From NCBI GenBank assembly GCA_020628645.1, contig JAHDES010000046.1, positions 3,381-49,101 of the forward strand: 45,721 nucleotides of DNA, read 5' to 3'. Position numbers and translations under genes: made by a program. The notes below the pieces were generated by a model. The model was not told the origin of the DNA. It ran no database searches and saw only the letters and a program-made list of their open reading frames with translations. This document shows, one piece after another, positions 45,663 through 45,721 of the stretch (position 1 is its first letter; the number at the start of each line of letters is the position of its first letter). This DNA is from Saprospiraceae bacterium. GTDB taxonomy: Bacteria; Bacteroidota; Bacteroidia; Chitinophagales; Saprospiraceae.

Positions 45663-45721
45663 ATGCACAAGAATTTATATACAATAGTACTATTAGGATT
45701 TCTACTAAACTCGTGTAGTTT
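45663..45721 (+). CDS. start of a lipoprotein gene, cut by the window end
   Basis: An ATG at 45663 opens a frame encoding a signal peptide (MHKNLYTIVLLGFLLNSCS) whose lipobox Cys is reached just before the end of the window. The gene continues beyond 45721, so its product cannot be named. Confidence 0.6.
   Translation, partial: MHKNLYTIVLLGFLLNSCS

Overview
This is an AT-rich stretch of a Bacteroidota chromosome. The evidence is a SusC/SusD outer-membrane pair, a BshC bacillithiol enzyme, DUF3810 and 2TM-domain proteins, many lipoproteins with short signal peptides, and -7 boxes of the Bacteroidota type TAnnTTTG. The redoxin carrying a dockerin-like tail and the general gene style hint at Saprospiria, but that is inference only. 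No tRNA, rRNA, CRISPR array, complete insertion sequence, origin or prophage was seen.

Layout. 1-5.8 kb: a 14-bp tandem repeat, a lipoprotein, a possible 53-aa ORF, a membrane von Willebrand A (vWA) protein, an arsenate reductase-like protein bracketed by two copies of a REP-like element, then a DUF3108 protein and a YbhN-type membrane protein on the minus strand. 5.8-9.6 kb: a MITE-like element, arsenite methyltransferase ArsM and the Tex RNA-binding protein. 9.6-15.3 kb: a SusC/SusD operon with a 1.26-kb upstream gap that holds strong hairpins. 15.3-23.3 kb: a 2TM protein, a secreted redoxin, a cupin, arginine deiminase, a GNAT, an unknown protein, an aquaporin, DapB and an EEP-family hydrolase. 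23.3-28.5 kb: a TPR hybrid histidine kinase, a Nudix-type regulator and BshC. 28.7-34.4 kb: a DUF3810 metalloprotease-like protein, an AraC regulator, a tandem SnoaL-like lipoprotein and an unusual flavoprotein/DUF2855 fusion. 34.5-36.5 kb: an unknown secreted protein, a good candidate 6S-like small RNA and RibA. 36.6-40.5 kb: a peptide-exporter operon (C39-peptidase ABC transporter plus HlyD-type adaptor), preceded by a possible 39-aa peptide gene. 40.6-45.7 kb: KatG, a small cysteine-rich secreted protein, an AMP-forming acyl-CoA ligase, an unknown protein and the start of a lipoprotein gene cut by the window end.

How the genes may work together. The arsenate reductase-like protein has the P-loop cysteine plus a C-X6-C pair, and ArsM carries its four key cysteines, so arsenate could be reduced and then methylated by two genes about 2.2 kb apart. 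BshC points to bacillithiol as the cell thiol, and KatG adds peroxide defence, so thiol and oxidant defence recurs across the window. The exporter operon suggests secretion of a processed peptide whose precursor is not obvious here. Intergenic spaces are rich in short palindromic elements of several families. The most interesting items are the candidate 6S RNA at about 35359-35560, the orphan C39 exporter, the oxidoreductase-DUF2855 fusion, and the set of palindromic elements.
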